Notes under the pieces: generated by a model
Databases searched by the model: none
What the model saw: the letters and a program-made list of their open reading frames with translations, nothing else
What the model was told of the DNA's origin: nothing
Position numbers and translations under genes: made by a program
Assembly: GCF_900637055.1 (NCBI RefSeq)
Contig: NZ_LR134338.1
Coordinates: 2,304,001-2,368,000 of the forward strand
Origin: Brevibacillus brevis
GTDB lineage: Bacteria > Bacillota > Bacilli > Brevibacillales > Brevibacillaceae
Length of the DNA stretch: 64,000 bases
Reading direction: 5' to 3'
In this document: positions 1 through 7,751 of the stretch, piece after piece
Layout of the letters: each line of letters starts with the position of its first letter
How positions within the stretch are numbered: position 1 is the first letter of the stretch

Positions 1-299
1 AGTCGACAGATGGCGCCTATCAAATGTATTGGAATGCAGGGGTGTTTAAGGGCAACGTTAAACTGATGGAAATGAAGCCAGAAGCGATATGGATTCCAGG
101 CACTCACCATTTGGTTTATATCGATTGGGAAAAAGCTGAGCAGGGAGCGGAGTCTTTGTCGTCGCTCTTCCTGTTCGATGCTGATCGCAAGCAACAATCT
201 GTGCTGGTGAAAGGACTGCCAGCAAGTGTATCGATTTTGGGAGCTAGCAACGACGGAAAATGGCTGTATGTCACGACTCCGGACGCATTTGTCCCCTAG
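1..299 (+). CDS. C-terminal end of an unidentified protein, cut by the window edge
   Basis: An open frame enters from the left edge (codons in phase with position 3) and stops at TAG 297-299, giving about 98 residues of C-terminus. The visible part is mixed beta-type sequence (segments such as HHLVYIDWEK, SLFLFDADRK, GKWLYVTTPD), which suggests a beta-propeller or similar repeat domain that binds or reports on a ligand. No catalytic motif is visible and I do not recognise the family. Its tail meets the convergent acetyltransferase gene with almost no gap. Confidence 0.6.
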   Translation, partial: STDGAYQMYWNAGVFKGNVKLMEMKPEAIWIPGTHHLVYIDWEKAEQGAESLSSLFLFDADRKQQSVLVKGLPASVSILGASNDGKWLYVTTPDAFVP

Positions 300-781
300 G
301 CGTCATATTCCGTTGCCAGCATCGATAAAATGATCAAGGATTCATAAGTATCCCCTGATTTCAGGCAATCGCGCAAGGTGCCCTCTATGTGAAACCCTTC
401 CGATAGGTAAAGGCTGCGAGCGCGGTCGTTCGTTTCTTTTACATCCAGCCAGAGTCGATGGGCTTTTTGCTCGATGAATGCCCAATGCTTGATCTGACGC
501 AGGATGTTGCGACCGTAGCCTTCCCCCTTCGCTGCGATCGTAATACGCATAAGTTCAATACTTTGATGAGGATTGGTCAGCCCGGCGATGATGACGTAGC
601 CGACGGGGTGGCCTGTTTCTTTTTTTTCGGCAATCATATGGAGGATGTCCGGGTCGCCAAGAGCGTTGTGGTGCCGAACTTCGCTCCACGGAATAATGAA
701 CGGGGTATTCTCTGGCGCATTTTCAACTTCGCAAACGAAGGGAATGTCTGCCGGTGTAGTGCGGCGCAAGTGGATGGTCAT
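296..781 (-). CDS. GNAT family N-acetyltransferase
   Basis: Predicted acetyl-CoA dependent N-acetyltransferase of 161 residues; substrate unknown. The start ATG at 781 (MTIHLRR) is chosen because AGAGGAGA lies 6-8 bases upstream; an upstream in-frame ATG at 808 has no such site. Family features are the N-terminal RRTTPADIPFV strand-helix, the central ELMRITI strand followed by a glycine-rich acetyl-CoA loop (AAKGEGYGRNIL) and the C-terminal NDRARSLYLSEGF motif typical of RimI/RimJ-like enzymes. It lies just downstream of the VOC gene on the same strand, so the two are probably co-transcribed. Its 3' end overlaps the stop of the convergent first gene by 4 bases. Confidence 0.85.
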   Translation of the reverse strand: MTIHLRRTTPADIPFVCEVENAPENTPFIIPWSEVRHHNALGDPDILHMIAEKKETGHPVGYVIIAGLTNPHQSIELMRITIAAKGEGYGRNILRQIKHWAFIEQKAHRLWLDVKETNDRARSLYLSEGFHIEGTLRDCLKSGDTYESLIILSMLATEYDA

Positions 782-801
782 ACGTGTATCTCCTCTTCCG
801 T

Positions 802-1164
802 TTAACATTGGCTTACCATGATCAGATTGCCGTCGGGATCGCGGAAGTTGAACCAGTGGCCATGCTGGATAGGAACGACGACTTCGACTCCGCTCTCCTT
901 GAGAAATGCATAAGAGGCTTCAATATCCTGTGTGTTGAAATGAAACAAAGGAGCATCATCTATGATGCGCTTCGGAAAGATTTTGCTGTCCAGAATGAGT
1001 GTCAGTCCGCTTTGCAAGGGAATGCAGTATAGATGCCCGAACATAATCTCACTGTCTGCGGGAATGCCCAATAGACGGCAGTACCAGTCGCGTGCGCGCT
1101 CGATGTCGCTGACGGCTACAAAAATGGCTCCGATTTGGGGGAGCAGGGGGGAAGTGGTTGTCAT
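802..1164 (-). CDS. VOC superfamily (glyoxalase/bleomycin-resistance-like) protein
   Basis: A 120-residue single vicinal-oxygen-chelate domain. The N-terminal IFVAVSDIERARDWYCRLLG and C-terminal WFNFRDPDGNLIMV motifs are the two ends of the paired beta-alpha-beta-beta-beta units of this family. Such proteins are metal-dependent lyases, dioxygenases or antibiotic-binding proteins; the substrate cannot be told from sequence. A clear AAAGGAG precedes the ATG. The gene is followed within about 20 bases by the acetyltransferase gene on the same strand. Confidence 0.85.
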   Translation of the reverse strand: MTTTSPLLPQIGAIFVAVSDIERARDWYCRLLGIPADSEIMFGHLYCIPLQSGLTLILDSKIFPKRIIDDAPLFHFNTQDIEASYAFLKESGVEVVVPIQHGHWFNFRDPDGNLIMVSQC

Positions 1165-1285
1165 TGCGATAGAGCTCCTTTCAATAGGTGTTTTTCACAA
1201 GGTCGACCCGTCATAATCGTGCACGAAATGTCGGATCGCCCGATTTTGCATCTGCTATTCTGAGGGAGAAAGGGAGGTCATTACC

Positions 1286-2155
1286 ATGGATTTGCTTGCA
1301 AAGCTGAATGAGGCTCTGGACTACATCGAAGCCCATTTGACAAGCGAGATTGACTACAAAGAAATCGCTCGGGTGGCTTGCTGCTCCGAGTATCACTTCA
1401 AAAGGATGTTTTCTTTTCTCGCTGGTGTTCCGCTATCCGAATACATCCGGCGTCGGCGTATTACGCTTGCAGCTTTTGAGCTTGCGGACAGCAACGAGCG
1501 GGTTATTGACATTGCGATCAAATACGGATACGGATCGGCTGATTCCTTTGCCAGAGCTTTTCAGAATGTGCATGGAGTCACTCCGACAGAAGCCAGACAC
1601 ATTGGCCATTCCTTGAAGGCTTATCCGCGAATGACCTTTCATCTATCCATTAAAGGAGGCAGTGCCATGAACTACCGTATGGAAGAAAAAGAGGCATTTC
1701 GCATTGTTGGTTTGAAAAAAAGAGTCCCGTTGATTTATCACGGGGTCAATCCGGAGATTGCGGCCATGTGGGCTTCGCTCGATATGGGGACGATTCATCA
1801 ATTGAAATCGCTATCCGATGTCGAACCATTAGGACTGCTCAGTGCATCGACGAACTTTTCAGAAGGTCGGCTGGAATATGGCGAGCTCGATCACTATATT
1901 GGCGTAGCCACTACAAAGGAATGTCCGGAAAATTTGACAGCACTGGAGGTTTCTGCTTCCACCTGGGCCGTCTTCGAAGTCGTAGGTCCTTTTCCCGATA
2001 CGCTGCAAGATGTCTGGGCCCGGATTTATTCGGAATGGTTTTTATCCTCCGGTTATGAACAGGCTGAGGGTCCAGAGATTTTGTGGAACGAAAATAAAGA
2101 CACTTCATCACCAACCTTCCGAAGCGAAATTTGGATTCCCGTCATGAAAAAGTAA
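1286..2155 (+). CDS. AraC family regulator with GyrI-like effector-binding domain
   Basis: Transcription factor of 289 residues. Residues 1-110 hold the two helix-turn-helix motifs of AraC proteins ([19 protein letters not shown], then [28 protein letters not shown]). After a short linker, residues about 130-289 (from [15 protein letters not shown] to the EIWIPV strand) form a GyrI/SOUL-like small-molecule binding domain. This DNA-binding-first layout is like B. subtilis YdeE/YobU relatives and fits a sensor of drugs or amphipathic ligands. GGGAGGTCATTACC precedes the ATG. It transcribes away from the VOC and GNAT genes, which may be its targets (inference). Confidence 0.9.
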   Translation: MDLLAKLNEALDYIEAHLTSEIDYKEIARVACCSEYHFKRMFSFLAGVPLSEYIRRRRITLAAFELADSNERVIDIAIKYGYGSADSFARAFQNVHGVTPTEARHIGHSLKAYPRMTFHLSIKGGSAMNYRMEEKEAFRIVGLKKRVPLIYHGVNPEIAAMWASLDMGTIHQLKSLSDVEPLGLLSASTNFSEGRLEYGELDHYIGVATTKECPENLTALEVSASTWAVFEVVGPFPDTLQDVWARIYSEWFLSSGYEQAEGPEILWNENKDTSSPTFRSEIWIPVMKK

Positions 2156-2257
2156 CCCCTTATTGGATTCGCTCTCGCTTGCGGAACCCCTACCGATGTG
2201 TGCTTATCCGGGAAGAAATAATTACCAACTTTTTTTTACCCGAGACAGGCATAAAAG

Positions 2258-2278
2258 CGAACGTTTGTTTGCTATAAT
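2258..2278 (+). promoter_or_regulatory. LexA (DinR) box and -10 element of the SOS polymerase operon
   Basis: CGAACGTTTGTTTG at 2258-2271 fits the Bacillus LexA/DinR operator pattern CGAAC-N4-GTTYG. It abuts a perfect -10 hexamer TATAAT at 2273-2278. LexA bound here would cover the promoter, so the downstream operon should be induced by DNA damage. No good -35 hexamer is visible at the usual distance. The position also shows that translation must start downstream, at 2328. Confidence 0.85.
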
Positions 2279-2327
2279 AAGAACAAAGCAACAAGAGAAC
2301 ATAAGTTCTTATTTAGGGGATGATCGT

Positions 2328-3569
2328 GTGTCCAATGCGAACAAGCGGATCGTGTTTTTGATCGACATGCAGAGCTTTTATGCCAGTATCGAGAAAGGGG
2401 CCAATCCAGCGCTGCGAAACAAACCGATTGTCGTCGCGGGTGATCCAGAGCGGCGCAGCGGAGTCGTGCTGGCAGCGTGTCCGATTGCCAAGTCATACGG
2501 AGTGGTCGCGGCCGAAGCGCTGTGGCAGGCGCAGCAAAAGTGTCGCCAGCTCGTCGTTGTTCGTCCGCGCATGGAGATGTACATTCGCATCTCCATGCAA
2601 ATCACTCGCATATTCGAGGCATTTACTGACAAGGTGGAGCCGTACTCGATCGACGAGCAGTTTCTCGACGTGACAGGCAGCGTCCATCTGTTTGGTGATC
2701 CGTTGCAGATGGCCGCACAAATTCGGCAGCGCGTCTGGATGGAGACGGGAATCAACTGTCGGGTAGGCATCGGAGAGAACAAGGTACTGGCCAAGATGGC
2801 GTGCGACAATTTCGCCAAGAAACGGGAAGAAGGCGTTTTTTGGCTCAAGCGGGAAACGTTAGCGGATACGCTCTGGAAGCTTCCAATTGAAAAGCTGTTC
2901 GGGGTAGGCTCACGCATGAAGCGTCATTTTCATCGAATGGGCGTCTATCAGATCGGGCAGCTTGCAGATATGAGGCCAGCCATCCTTACCCGACATTGGG
3001 GAGTGAATGGGGAAGTGCTGTGGCGCACGGCTCACGGAATCGATGATTCACCTGTGGCTTTGGATTCCTATGATTCACAAAAAGGGATCGGTCATCACAT
3101 GACGTTGCCTCGGGATTACCATACCGCAGCGGAAATCAAAGTAGTGCTGCTCGAGCTGTGCGAGGAAGTGTGCCGTCGGGCGCGGAAAAAGGAGCTGATG
3201 GGCTCCGTTCTGTCTGTGGGCTGTCGTGGAGCCGATTTGGCTGCTGGAATGGGCTTTGGTCGGCAGATGAAGCTCACGGAACAGACGAATGATGCCATGA
3301 CTTTGTACGAAGCGGCCTGCTTTCTGTTTGACCGTCACTGGCAGGAAACGCCCGTCCGCAGTATCGGAGTCAATTTGGGGCAGCTTGTCCCTGACAACGT
3401 CGTCCAGCTGAATCTGTTTACGGATAATCACAAGCGGCGTTCGCTGGCACAAGCAATGGATGACATCCGGAGCCGATACGGTCAGGACGCGATTTTGCGT
3501 GCTGCCTCTGTCATGGAAGCGGGACAGGCGAAAGAGCGCGCACGTAAGATCGGAGGACACTACAAGTGA
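2328..3569 (+). CDS. Y-family DNA polymerase (UvrX/PolY2/DinB-like, translesion synthesis)
   Basis: Translesion DNA polymerase of 413 residues that copies past damaged bases. The GTG start at 2328 (VSNANKR) is chosen because AGGGGA lies 7 bases upstream and because the operator and promoter lie at 2258-2278, inside any longer frame. The palm holds VFLIDMQSFYASIE (first catalytic Asp) and VEPYSIDEQFLDVTG near residue 107 (SIDE motif with the second acidic pair). The thumb (KLFGVGSRMKRHFHRMG) and little-finger regions follow. Replacement of the usual DIDAFFAS by DMQSFYAS is typical of the UvrX/YqjW branch. The stop overlaps the next start (GTGA, 3566-3569), showing translational coupling. Confidence 0.93.
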   Translation: MSNANKRIVFLIDMQSFYASIEKGANPALRNKPIVVAGDPERRSGVVLAACPIAKSYGVVAAEALWQAQQKCRQLVVVRPRMEMYIRISMQITRIFEAFTDKVEPYSIDEQFLDVTGSVHLFGDPLQMAAQIRQRVWMETGINCRVGIGENKVLAKMACDNFAKKREEGVFWLKRETLADTLWKLPIEKLFGVGSRMKRHFHRMGVYQIGQLADMRPAILTRHWGVNGEVLWRTAHGIDDSPVALDSYDSQKGIGHHMTLPRDYHTAAEIKVVLLELCEEVCRRARKKELMGSVLSVGCRGADLAAGMGFGRQMKLTEQTNDAMTLYEAACFLFDRHWQETPVRSIGVNLGQLVPDNVVQLNLFTDNHKRRSLAQAMDDIRSRYGQDAILRAASVMEAGQAKERARKIGGHYK

Positions 3570-3937
3570 CGGAGCCGATGGTGTCAGACGAGCAGGAATT
3601 GATACGCCAGTATATTTTATTTGGCATTTTGTTTCGGGCAGTCATGGCCGATCTGGGGCAGATGCGGATTGTGCCGTTGAAGTTTTCTTATCAGATGATG
3701 TTCGATGAGCTTTCGCGGTGGGCGGAACGACAGCATCACCAGCTGCGTCGCATCTTGAGTCAGCGAGGGTGCACAGTCGTCAGCTCACGACGTCAGGGAC
3801 ATATGTATGTCGTCCACTATCGACAACGCGGGTACGTGCGAGAAGCGATCTATACGATTGAGGTATTGCGGGCAGAGTGTCAGGAGCTCGTCCATTTGTG
3901 GACCCGATATGAACAGCGAGGAGAGAACAAGCGATGA
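3566..3937 (+). CDS. Unknown 123-residue protein in the SOS polymerase operon
   Basis: I do not recognise this family. The GTG start overlaps the polymerase stop by 4 bases and has GGAGG upstream; its own stop overlaps the next start by ATGA. The protein looks helical: residues 1-70 contain a hydrophobic helix (YILFGILFRAVMADLG) and an amphipathic SRWAERQHHQLRRIL helix. Residues about 70-110 form a beta-like unit with many Tyr and Arg (GHMYVVHYRQRGYVREAIYT). No signal peptide or metal site is seen. Its fixed place between a Y-family polymerase and a YolD-like protein suggests an accessory or regulatory role in translesion synthesis (inference). Confidence 0.8.
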   Translation: MTEPMVSDEQELIRQYILFGILFRAVMADLGQMRIVPLKFSYQMMFDELSRWAERQHHQLRRILSQRGCTVVSSRRQGHMYVVHYRQRGYVREAIYTIEVLRAECQELVHLWTRYEQRGENKR

Positions 3938-4284
3938 GGGAAAAACGCGTGTCCAAAAAGGAAAATGTATTCGTGGCCAGTCGGTTTGTACTGCCGGAGC
4001 ATCGGGAAATGTATTTGCGCATAAAGGAAGAAGAGCGCCGCTATGTACCGCCCGAGCTGGATCAGGAGCAGCTCAGTGCATTGAGCGAGCTGGTATGGCA
4101 GGCGTTCCAGACAGAGAGCATCCTGACGCTGACCTATTATGACGGGCGAGAGCCACGACGCCTGTCCGCCCACGTTATCCATATTGATCAAGCAGCGCGA
4201 CGCCTCAAACTTCGGGCAGGCTCCGAGATTCACTGGGTTCCTTTTGCCCGACTGCTGCATGTGGAACTGGCAGCGGTTTTCTAG
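3934..4284 (+). CDS. YolD-like protein
   Basis: A 116-residue protein with the YolD family pattern: an N-terminal segment ending in LPEHREMYLRIKEEE, a helical DQEQLSALSELVWQAF region, then a small beta-barrel part (LTLTYYDGREPRRLSAHVIHID and IHWVPFARLLHVEL). YolD-like proteins are found next to UvrX/PolY2-type polymerases in Bacilli (for example yqjX after yqjW) and probably assist or control them; the mechanism is not established. ATGA overlap with the previous gene and GGAGAG upstream show translational coupling. It is the last gene of the LexA-controlled operon. Confidence 0.85.
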   Translation: MREKRVSKKENVFVASRFVLPEHREMYLRIKEEERRYVPPELDQEQLSALSELVWQAFQTESILTLTYYDGREPRRLSAHVIHIDQAARRLKLRAGSEIHWVPFARLLHVELAAVF

Positions 4285-4351
4285 GCGCTCTATACATGAG
4301 ACCCTGTCTAGTCGGGAACCCTTTGACAAACATCCAAAGGAGTGTCACGAA

Positions 4352-5110
4352 TTGGAAAGGACAGGGAAACTGTTTTTGGCCGCCTTGCTCGCAATGTCTT
4401 CAGGCTGTACGGCTCCGCAGGAGGGAATGGAACAATCCCAGCTTTCCGTTCCGCATGCACGCATGCAGCAGGAAAAGACGCCATCCTCTTTAAACACGGA
4501 ACAGAAAGCGAGACCAGCGAAAATGATTCTGGACGTTCCGATCATCAACCAGAAACCAGAACTGAAATATGGATGTGAGGTAACGAGCCTGGCGATGCTG
4601 CTCCAATATGCGGGTCAAAACGTAGATAAGCAGCTGTTGGCCGAGCAGGTCAAAAAAGATCCGGAGCCATTAGTACAAACAAAGGGTGACATCAAAGAAT
4701 GGGGAGATCCGAATAAAGGGTTTGTCGGAGACATTACTGGCGCTCGCAAAGGGTTTGCTGTTTATAACAAGCCATTGGAAGAGTTGCTGCGACGGTATAT
4801 GGGCGAACGGACGGTCAATTTGACAGGAGGGTCGTATCAGGCTCTCTTGGATAGTGTTGCAGGGGGGCATCCTGTCGTCGTCTGGACTACCGGGGATTTC
4901 AGATTGCCGACGGAATGGGAGAGCTGGTACAAGGACGGGAAAAAAGTGGTCGCTCCTTTTGATGAACATGCCGTTCTTCTGGTCGGATATGACGAAAAAT
5001 ACGCCTATGTCAATGATCCGCTTACCGGAGTCAAACAGCGGCAGGTGCCCCATACCTCCATGAAAACGAGCTGGGAAGCACTGGGTAAACAGGCTCTTAG
5101 CTATCTATAA
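4352..5110 (+). CDS. C39-like (YvpB-type) cysteine peptidase lipoprotein
   Basis: Predicted surface lipoprotein of 252 residues with a Peptidase_C39_2-like domain. The TTG start at 4352 has AAAGGAG 10 bases upstream and yields a short signal peptide (LERTGKLFLAALLAMSSGC) whose lipobox cysteine is residue 19. After a Gln/Pro/Lys-rich linker the domain starts near residue 58 (ILDVPIINQ). The catalytic Cys sits in YGCEVTSLAMLL near residue 75, the His in EHAVLLVGYD near 205, and an Asp/Asn in YVNDPLTG near 222. The family's role outside bacteriocin export is poorly known. It lies about 70 bases after the SOS operon and may be read from it. Confidence 0.85.
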   Translation: MERTGKLFLAALLAMSSGCTAPQEGMEQSQLSVPHARMQQEKTPSSLNTEQKARPAKMILDVPIINQKPELKYGCEVTSLAMLLQYAGQNVDKQLLAEQVKKDPEPLVQTKGDIKEWGDPNKGFVGDITGARKGFAVYNKPLEELLRRYMGERTVNLTGGSYQALLDSVAGGHPVVVWTTGDFRLPTEWESWYKDGKKVVAPFDEHAVLLVGYDEKYAYVNDPLTGVKQRQVPHTSMKTSWEALGKQALSYL

Positions 5111-5203
5111 TGAAAAAAAGGGCGCCTTTGAAAAAGGCAAGTCGCAAAAAACTGCGTGCCATGCTGAAACGGTGTGTGCGAAGAAGATGTGAGATTCCTG
5201 AAA

Positions 5204-5242
5204 CGAAAAGCGGTCAAAAACAACCGTTTTTCGTCTTTTTTT
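5204..5242 (+). terminator. Rho-independent terminator after the C39-like gene
   Basis: CGAAAAGCGGT at 5204-5214 pairs with ACCGTTTTTCG at 5223-5233 (one G-T pair), followed by a run of seven T after one C. A weaker hairpin (GCCTT/AAGGC) lies just after the stop codon near 5120-5140. Confidence 0.75.
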
Positions 5243-5337
5243 GGCTTACACGGATTTTGCCAGAAGGGAGGTTTCCCTGTATTGTTAGATTATCTTTTGA
5301 AGCATATATTTGACGGATAGAACAAAGGAGATTTTGC

Positions 5338-5619
5338 ATGCTAGCACAAGAAATGGGTGTCATATTCACCAAGCACGCCGATCAAATTACTTCCAAACGT
5401 TGGGGAGAATTCATGCAACAATTGGAGGAAAAAGGCCTGTACGTGCTCATTGAGACAGACACGATCGGAAGAGTGATGAGTCCATTGGGCGGATTGATGC
5501 CCATGCCGTGTAAAAGTGAGACGCTCCATATTGTGACAGCTGAAGAGCTGGAGCAGCGCGGCTTGCCGCTCGGTCACCACATCGTAACGAAAGCGAAAGA
5601 AAAAGTAGTCCAACCATAA
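5338..5619 (+). CDS. Small conserved-looking protein of unknown function (93 aa)
   Basis: Family not recognised. AAAGGAG lies 8 bases before the ATG and a strong terminator follows, so this is probably a single-gene transcript. The protein has an N-terminal amphipathic helix (ITSKRWGEFMQQLEEKG), a beta pair (LYVLIETDTIGRVMSPLGG) and an LHIVTAEELEQRG segment resembling a small alpha/beta fold. No signal peptide, membrane span or cysteine cluster is seen, so it is probably cytoplasmic. Confidence 0.7.
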   Translation: MLAQEMGVIFTKHADQITSKRWGEFMQQLEEKGLYVLIETDTIGRVMSPLGGLMPMPCKSETLHIVTAEELEQRGLPLGHHIVTKAKEKVVQP

Positions 5620-5634
5620 TTGAAAAACCAACGC

Positions 5635-5679
5635 AACCTTTCCTGTGGGAGCTAGCCTCCAAGTGGGAAAGGTTTTTTT
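5635..5679 (+). terminator. Rho-independent terminator after the 93-aa gene
   Basis: AACCTTTCC at 5635-5643 pairs with GGAAAGGTT at 5666-5674 around an 18-22 base loop, followed by seven T. Confidence 0.8.
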
Positions 5680-5734
5680 GTGTGAAAGACGTCTCGACGT
5701 TTTTCATAAAGGTGGATGCAACCGCTTGCGGTCA

Positions 5735-5760
5735 AACAAAACGGTCATGACCGTTTTGTT
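5735..5760. promoter_or_regulatory. Perfect 26-bp palindrome upstream of the ABC transporter operon (likely operator)
   Basis: AACAAAACGGTCA at 5735-5747 is followed directly by its exact reverse complement at 5748-5760, with no spacer. A second short inverted repeat, ACCGC-TT-GCGGT (5721-5732), sits just upstream. The terminator of the preceding gene has already ended at 5679, and no long T-run follows the palindrome, so a regulator binding site is more likely than a terminator. A TATGAT hexamer at 5836-5841 is a possible -10 for the downstream operon. Confidence 0.55.
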
Positions 5761-5885
5761 GTTCCTAAAAAAAGAATACTCCGGCTAGGGGCAAGATCTA
5801 TCCGGCAATCGGCGGTAGAAGGCAGAAGGTCACATTATGATAAGGGGTAGGACAAAAGAAGCAAGCAGGAGAGAGGAGAACAGGA

Positions 5886-7751
5886 ATGACGACAATGGAG
5901 AGCAAAGAGGGGATGCAGCCAAAAAAAGGCGTGCGTCGCTTGCTGGAGATTGCGGATGAGAAGCGCGGATTGCTCGTCGTCTCGGCAATATTGTCTTCCT
6001 TGAGCGCAATAGGCATGTTGGTACCTTATGCATCCGCCTACTTCATTTTACGCGAACTGTTAACGCATGCAGCGTCTCCCGCGATGGCAGACGGGGCGTA
6101 CATGATTCGGTGGGGAGTTATTGCGCTTTTGGGACTCGTGGGAAGTCTGGTCATGATGTATGCAGGCGGGATGGTGTCTCATATCGCTGCGTTTCGCATT
6201 TTATACGGAATGCGGGTCAAATTGGCTTCGCATATCGGCCGTTTGCCGCTTGGCTGGCTGAACGGAACGTCTACCGGTGCAGTCAAAAAAACATTGGAGC
6301 AAAATGTGGAAAAAGTCGAGACGTTTGTCGCGCATCAGCTTCCGGATTTGGTGCATGTAGTCGTGACGACGGTGCTCATGATCGGCGTGATGTTTTACTT
6401 GAACGTCTGGTTGGCGCTGGCCTGCGTCGTGCCGATCATCCTAGGACTGATTGTGCAGATCATTACCTTTTCCGGGACAAAAACAAAAGAAAATATCAAG
6501 AGGTACTACGATTCACTAGAACGGATGAACGGATCTGCTGTCCAGTATGTACGCGGAATGCCAGCGATCAAGGTGTTTGGGCAGACGGTTCATTCCTTCC
6601 GGCGTTTTTATACGGATATGATCAGCTATCGAGACTATTGCGTCAAGCATAGCGATGATTTTCAAAACGGATTTTTGGTGTTCAAGGTGATCCTGAGTTC
6701 ATTTGCGGCCTTCATTCTCCCGGTAGGGGTGTTCATGCTAAGTCAAGACCCGCAAAATGTCGCGTTTGCATCAGTTCTGCTCTTTTTTCTCGTAATGGCG
6801 CCAGGTGTATCTGCACCGATGTTTAAGCTCTTGTTTTTGACCTCTACTCTGCGTGACATTGGCGAGGGGGTGGAGCGCATGGATCGGATTTTGGCAGAGC
6901 AACCCGTTGCTGAACCGATTAGCTCCCAGCGTCCACAGAGCTTTGATGTCGCATTTGAAAACGTCTCTTTTTCTTATGCAGCAGAGGGAAGAACAGGAGG
7001 AGAGGCACTTTCTCGCCTATCTTTTTTGGCGAAGCAAGGGCAGGTGACAGCTCTGGTCGGTCCATCTGGTGCAGGGAAATCTACGGTAGCGAATCTCATT
7101 CCGAGATTTTGGGATGTTTCGGAGGGAGCGATTCGCATTGGGCAGGTAGATGTGCGGGAGCTGTCGAGCACGGATTTGATGAACACTGTTGCTTTTGTCT
7201 TTCAGGATACGTTTTTGTTTTACGACACGGTTTACAACAACATTGCCATCGGATTGCCGGATGCAACGCCAGAATCGGTCTATGCAGCGGCGAAGGCAGC
7301 CCAATGCCATGATTTTATTCAAAAGCTCCCGCAAGGCTACGACACCCTGATCGGAGAAGGGGGAGTCTACTTGTCCGGGGGAGAAGAGCAGCGTGTGGCG
7401 GTCGCACGGGCGATCCTGAAAAACGCACCGATTCTTGTCCTCGACGAGGCGACTGCCTTTGCCGATCCTGAAAATGAGTATGAGATGCAACTGGCTCTGG
7501 CAGAGCTGATGAAGGGCAAAACCGTCATTGTCATCGCCCATCGCCTGTCAACGATTCGGGATGCAGATCAAATTCTGGTGCTGGAGAAAGGGCAGCTGAT
7601 CGAACAGGGCAGGCATCAATCATTGGTAGAGGCGAATGGGCTTTATGCCCGGATGTGGAAGGCTTACACCGATGCGCAAGACTGGAAAATGGGCGAAGGA
7701 AAGGGGAGTGTGGATGCAGATGAGTATGTTGAACAATATCACAGCAGGTAA
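5886..7751 (+). CDS. ABC transporter, fused permease/ATPase, first half of a heterodimer
   Basis: Exporter-fold ABC protein of 621 residues: about six membrane spans within residues 30-320, then a nucleotide-binding domain. Walker A is GPSGAGKST near residue 393, the signature is LSGGEEQRVAVARA near 495, Walker B is ILVLDEATAF near 515 and the H-loop is VIAHRLST near 550. The D-loop reads TAFADPENE rather than the common SALD type; from memory, siderophore-associated transporters such as YbtP/YbtQ have the same variant. GAGAGGAGA lies before the ATG. The next ABC gene overlaps its 3' end, so the two products probably form a heterodimer. Substrate unknown. Confidence 0.9.
   Translation: MTTMESKEGMQPKKGVRRLLEIADEKRGLLVVSAILSSLSAIGMLVPYASAYFILRELLTHAASPAMADGAYMIRWGVIALLGLVGSLVMMYAGGMVSHIAAFRILYGMRVKLASHIGRLPLGWLNGTSTGAVKKTLEQNVEKVETFVAHQLPDLVHVVVTTVLMIGVMFYLNVWLALACVVPIILGLIVQIITFSGTKTKENIKRYYDSLERMNGSAVQYVRGMPAIKVFGQTVHSFRRFYTDMISYRDYCVKHSDDFQNGFLVFKVILSSFAAFILPVGVFMLSQDPQNVAFASVLLFFLVMAPGVSAPMFKLLFLTSTLRDIGEGVERMDRILAEQPVAEPISSQRPQSFDVAFENVSFSYAAEGRTGGEALSRLSFLAKQGQVTALVGPSGAGKSTVANLIPRFWDVSEGAIRIGQVDVRELSSTDLMNTVAFVFQDTFLFYDTVYNNIAIGLPDATPESVYAAAKAAQCHDFIQKLPQGYDTLIGEGGVYLSGGEEQRVAVARAILKNAPILVLDEATAFADPENEYEMQLALAELMKGKTVIVIAHRLSTIRDADQILVLEKGQLIEQGRHQSLVEANGLYARMWKAYTDAQDWKMGEGKGSVDADEYVEQYHSR

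Noticed and set aside
458..805. Open frame of 115 codons on the plus strand
   Set aside because: Lies antisense to the acetyltransferase gene, has no ribosome site and shows no family features.
2163..2327. Upstream extension of the Y-family polymerase frame
   Set aside because: Contains the LexA box and -10 element; a good GTG start lies at 2328.
5110..5240. Possible riboswitch-like hairpins before the 93-aa gene
   Set aside because: The conserved bases of c-di-GMP, TPP, glycine or preQ1 riboswitches are absent; a plain terminator explains the stronger hairpin.
5110..5313. 67-codon basic frame starting at the C39 gene stop
   Set aside because: No ribosome site of its own, runs through the terminator and has no family likeness.
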